This document shows positions 5,743 through 7,982 of a stretch of DNA of 7,982 nucleotides, one piece after another. Location of the stretch: positions 1-7,982 of the forward strand of contig CANPYQ010000054.1 in assembly GCA_947588865.1 (NCBI GenBank), given 5' to 3'. Position 1 is the stretch's first letter. Every line of letters starts with the position of its first letter. Below the pieces are notes generated by a model. That model was given only the letters and a program-made list of their open reading frames with translations, searched no databases and was not told the origin of the DNA. Both the position numbers and the translations under genes were made by a program. This DNA is from an uncultured Bacilli bacterium. GTDB lineage: Bacteria > Bacillota_I > Bacilli_A > RF39 > UBA660.

Positions 5743-7479
5743 TAAATTTTGTACTTGTTGATACATATTAAACATTGGAATTACAACCGCTAACAATATT
5801 GCTCCTACAGAAAATGTAAGAAATATTATTAAAATAGGCTCAACTAATGATTTTATTCTTGATACAGTATTTTTATGTAAACTTTGATAATATACTGAAA
5901 CTTTTTGCATCATTTCAGCTAATTGACCGGTTTTTTCACCAGTAACTATCATTTCATACGCTGGTATTGGAAATGCCCACTGATTTTTAAAGGCGGTTGA
6001 AATTTTATCACCTCTAGCCAAATTAGCAACGGTATCTAATATCATCATTTTATAAAATTCGTTGTTCGTAACCCTATTTAAAATATCCATACTATCAGTT
6101 ATATAAACATTATGTGAAAGTAAAGAAGCAAATGTTTTTGAAAACATTGTAACTTCATTATATATAATAACTTCTTTAACAACAGGTATATGCATTAATA
6201 TCCATTGAATAATTGTCCTTATTACCTTTACATTTTTATATAAATAGTAAATAATAAATATTACTACAATAATTCCCAATATTAACCATATAATATTTTT
6301 TTCCAAGAAATGACTAATATTTATTACTGTTAAGGTAAATGAAGGAATTTGAGATGAATCCATAGTATTATATATATCTACAAATTTAGGAACAACATAC
6401 ATCATAACAAATGTGACTACAGCTAATGTAAATATAAAAACTATTGACGGATAAGTAAGGGCACTTATCATCTCTTTTCTAGCTTCTTCAACTTCTGTAT
6501 AATAATTTACCATATCATCTAAAGCTTCTGGTAATTCTCCAGTAAGTTCTGACGCTTTTACCATATTAATTAATAATTTAGGAAAAGCATTTCCTCTTTT
6601 ATCAAGTGCAGAACTAAAGCTCTCACCAACCGTTAAATCATAAGTAACATCTCTAAGTATAGATTTATATGATTTCTTTTTTATTTGTCTTATTAATATA
6701 TTTAATGATTCAACAAGTGGAATACCAGATTTTATATATGTAGAAAGTTGCGCCAATAAAAATATTAAATCACGATTCTTAATTCTAGTATTATTTCCAC
6801 CAAGATTTCCATGTAAAAGCTGAATTAATTTACTGGTTCTAATACTATAAACTGCAAGCCCTTCTCCCATTAAAAATGATTGGACATCAACCCTTGAAAA
6901 GGCCTCAAAATAGCCTTTTATTCGTTTGCCATTTTGATTTATTGCTATATATTCCCATGTTATTCTTTTACCCTTGTTTTCATCATTTATATCATCAGTT
7001 GAAAAATCAACAAGCATAGTTTTAGTATCAAAAGCCTTTTTATTTTTTGCCTGTTTAACTACTGCAATATTATCAAATCTCTTTTTTATGTTTTTAGGTA
7101 TAGAAATTATATAATTTAATACTAAATTGATATAATAACCTAAATTCTTTCTTTCTAATTTTATATTTTTATTTTTATAACTTGATGTGTCGATAGTTAT
7201 ATTTTTATCTTTTTTATTATTTTTACTTTCCTTAAGTTTTTCCTTTTCTAATATTTTTTGACCTTTTTGTCTCAATTTTTCTACGTCAACTTCTCTAGAT
7301 CTAACAATCGCTTTATTTATAATTAAAATTATAAATACAAATGGCCACAATAATCCATACCATACATATTTTATAAATCTATAAATCGATATACTGATTT
7401 TAATAAAAATCCACATAAATCCAGTAAAAATATTAGCTAATAAAGTTGTAATCGGATTAAAAGATTTTTTTGCTTTCAA
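5737..7479 (-). CDS. pilC: Type IV filament platform protein (PilC/GspF/ComGB family) with long N-terminal extension
   Basis: Inner-membrane platform that couples the PilB ATPase to filament assembly. The usual family of about 400 residues begins here only near residue 173: WEYIAINQNGKRIKGY (175-190) is the normal N-terminal strand motif. Two T2SSF repeats follow, about 235-365 and 440-570, each with its conserved GE element (ELTGELPEAL at 311-320, TGEKTGQLAEMM at 513-524). Membrane helices lie near 345-363, 396-414 and 548-570. The extra first 172 residues hold hydrophobic/aromatic stretches (about 10-57), a charged, Lys-rich, probably coiled region (62-110) and another hydrophobic patch (113-128). 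The start is TTG at 7479, supported by GGTAGGTG (7494-7487) 7 nt upstream; no in-frame ATG is near. It heads a two-gene unit with pilD and is divergent from the YqfQ-like gene. The extension's role is unknown; no frameshift or fused second gene is evident. Confidence 0.94.
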   Translation of the reverse strand: MKAKKSFNPITTLLANIFTGFMWIFIKISISIYRFIKYVWYGLLWPFVFIILIINKAIVRSREVDVEKLRQKGQKILEKEKLKESKNNKKDKNITIDTSSYKNKNIKLERKNLGYYINLVLNYIISIPKNIKKRFDNIAVVKQAKNKKAFDTKTMLVDFSTDDINDENKGKRITWEYIAINQNGKRIKGYFEAFSRVDVQSFLMGEGLAVYSIRTSKLIQLLHGNLGGNNTRIKNRDLIFLLAQLSTYIKSGIPLVESLNILIRQIKKKSYKSILRDVTYDLTVGESFSSALDKRGNAFPKLLINMVKASELTGELPEALDDMVNYYTEVEEARKEMISALTYPSIVFIFTLAVVTFVMMYVVPKFVDIYNTMDSSQIPSFTLTVINISHFLEKNIIWLILGIIVVIFIIYYLYKNVKVIRTIIQWILMHIPVVKEVIIYNEVTMFSKTFASLLSHNVYITDSMDILNRVTNNEFYKMMILDTVANLARGDKISTAFKNQWAFPIPAYEMIVTGEKTGQLAEMMQKVSVYYQSLHKNTVSRIKSLVEPILIIFLTFSVGAILLAVVIPMFNMYQQVQNLG

Positions 7480-7486
7480 AATAACA

Positions 7487-7494
7487 CACCTACC
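7487..7494 (-). promoter_or_regulatory. Ribosome binding site supporting the TTG start of pilC
   Basis: GGTAGGTG on the minus strand (7494-7487) is 7 nt from the TTG at 7479. The first internal ATG (Met22) is 63 bp further on and lacks comparable spacing, so TTG is the best start. The full hydrophobic N-terminal extension is therefore probably translated. Confidence 0.65.
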
Positions 7495-7517
7495 GTTCTT
7501 CTTATTCTCATATTTAA

Positions 7518-7545
7518 ATTATAACATATTTTATAAAATTATAAA
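7518..7545 (-). promoter_or_regulatory. Promoter of the pilC-pilD unit (extended -10)
   Basis: On the minus strand TATAAT (7523-7518) is preceded by TGT (7526-7524), forming an extended -10. A partial -35, TTTATA (7545-7540), is 16 bp upstream. The transcript would begin near 7511, giving a leader of about 32 nt. The 12-bp palindrome ATTTTATAAAAT (7528-7539) fills the spacer, though AT richness makes such palindromes common. Confidence 0.6.
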
Positions 7546-7564
7546 ACTTTTTTTTAAAATTTCA

Positions 7565-7570
7565 TATAAT
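7565..7570 (+). promoter_or_regulatory. Candidate -10 of the YqfQ-like gene
   Basis: TATAAT at 7565-7570 would place the transcript start near 7577, about 10 nt before AGGAGG (7587-7592). No clear -35 exists at 16-18 bp upstream, where the sequence is an A run and T run, so this is a partial promoter call. Confidence 0.4.
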
Positions 7571-7597
7571 ATTTTAGAAAATATATAGGAGGATATC

Positions 7598-7978
7598 ATG
7601 AACTATTATAATCCCTATTTTTATACAATACCGACTAATATAGCAACTACCGCCCCTAGAGTAGGATTATTTAGTAGACTTTTTGGTGGATCAGGAATAA
7701 CTTTAGGCGGTATATTAAACGGTACACAAAGAGCACTTAACTTTGCAAATCAAGCAATTCCACTTGTTAAACAAGTTAGACCAATGATTGGAAATGCAAA
7801 AACTATGTTTAAAGTTATGAATGAATTTAAAAAAACTGAAAAACCCAATAAAACAAATAATTCAAAAAATTCATCAAGTAATATGTCATCAAATATAAAT
7901 AATAATATTAGTAATAATATTGATTCTAATAACGATAATTTAATCAAGGATGACAACGGTATTACATTTTTTGTTTAA
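7598..7978 (+). CDS. YqfQ/VrrA-like small protein with Asn/Ser-rich tail
   Basis: A 126-residue protein of unknown function. Residues about 20-80 resemble the YqfQ-like family of Bacillota (B. subtilis YqfQ, B. anthracis VrrA). A GLFSRLFGG motif (23-31) precedes a glycine-containing turn and a helix with T-Q-x-x-L-x-x-A (43-50). The sequence then runs IPLVKQVRPMI (54-64), NAKTM and a Lys-rich stretch to about 85. Residues 86-114 are almost entirely Asn, Ser and Ile, with some Asp, followed by a short acidic end closing GITFFV. There is no clear signal peptide, though 23-60 is moderately hydrophobic or amphipathic. AGGAGG (7587-7592) is spaced 5 nt from the ATG, an excellent ribosome binding site. 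It is divergent from pilC across 118 bp; whether it has any link to the pilus genes is open. Family assignment is by pattern recall, so moderate. Confidence 0.7.
   Translation: MNYYNPYFYTIPTNIATTAPRVGLFSRLFGGSGITLGGILNGTQRALNFANQAIPLVKQVRPMIGNAKTMFKVMNEFKKTEKPNKTNNSKNSSSNMSSNINNNISNNIDSNNDNLIKDDNGITFFV
7853..7939 (+). repeat. Degenerate Asn/Ser codon repeat within the YqfQ-like gene
   Basis: This stretch is built largely of AAT, AGT/TCA and ATA/ATT codons in short imperfect units such as SNI-NNNI-SNNI-DSNN. It resembles a slippage-prone low-complexity tract rather than an exact tandem repeat. In B. anthracis the related vrrA gene is known for a variable-number repeat in its coding region, which makes length variation between strains plausible here. 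Confidence 0.5.
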
Positions 7979-7982
7979 AAAA

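Noticed and set aside
5423..5761. Plus-strand open frame of 112 codons opposite pilD
   Set aside because: Antisense shadow of a gene with all catalytic residues; AT-rich Lys/Ile composition and no initiation signals.
7750..7956. Minus-strand open frame of 68 codons opposite the YqfQ-like gene
   Set aside because: Leu/Ile-rich complement of the Asn/Ser codon tract; no ribosome binding site.

Overview
The window looks like chromosomal DNA of a very AT-rich Bacillota-type bacterium, probably an uncultured gut Bacilli/Mollicutes-related lineage (inference from composition, gene families and style). TGG encodes tryptophan throughout and pilC ends in TGA, so the standard bacterial code applies and this is not a Mycoplasma-type code 4 genome. 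Shine-Dalgarno sites of AGGAGG/GGTGA type and sigma-A-like promoters are visible ahead of most genes.

Layout. (1) 1-760: a type 2 peptide deformylase gene (def, +, best start at 148) with its own extended -10 promoter and a hairpin terminator. (2) 752-1453 (-): a membrane-anchored surface protein with two InlB-type B-repeats and a C-terminal SH3-like domain, driven by a perfect-consensus promoter. (3) 1526-2441 (+): a polytopic YlbJ-like Gate-domain membrane protein with no usable ribosome binding site. (4) 2424-3399 (-): two coupled genes for type IV prepilin-like proteins. (5) 3492-4928 (+): the assembly ATPase (PilB/GspE/ComGA family), divergent from the prepilins. (6) 4965-7479 (-): platform protein PilC/GspF with a long unusual N-terminal extension, followed by the prepilin peptidase PilD. 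(7) 7598-7978 (+): a small YqfQ/VrrA-like protein with an Asn/Ser-rich tail, divergent from pilC.

Together the genes at 2424-7479 form a compact type IV filament (T4P/competence-pseudopilus-like) module: PilD would cleave and methylate the two prepilins, PilB would power assembly from the cytoplasm, and PilC would be the membrane platform. The usual Bacillota order (ATPase, platform and pilins in one comG-type operon) is broken into three transcription units in alternating orientation. They are joined by a shared divergent promoter region (3400-3491) and a shared bidirectional terminator (4921-4959). No obvious major pilin, PilT retraction ATPase or PilM/N/O genes lie in the window, so the set is incomplete here.

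The most unusual points are the roughly 170-residue membrane/lysine-rich extension at the front of PilC, the roughly 85-residue acidic and Asn-rich tail on PilB, paired cysteines in both prepilins, and the possible leaderless ylbJ-like gene. There is no gene-free stretch longer than about 150 bases. No RNA genes, CRISPR arrays or insertion sequences were seen.
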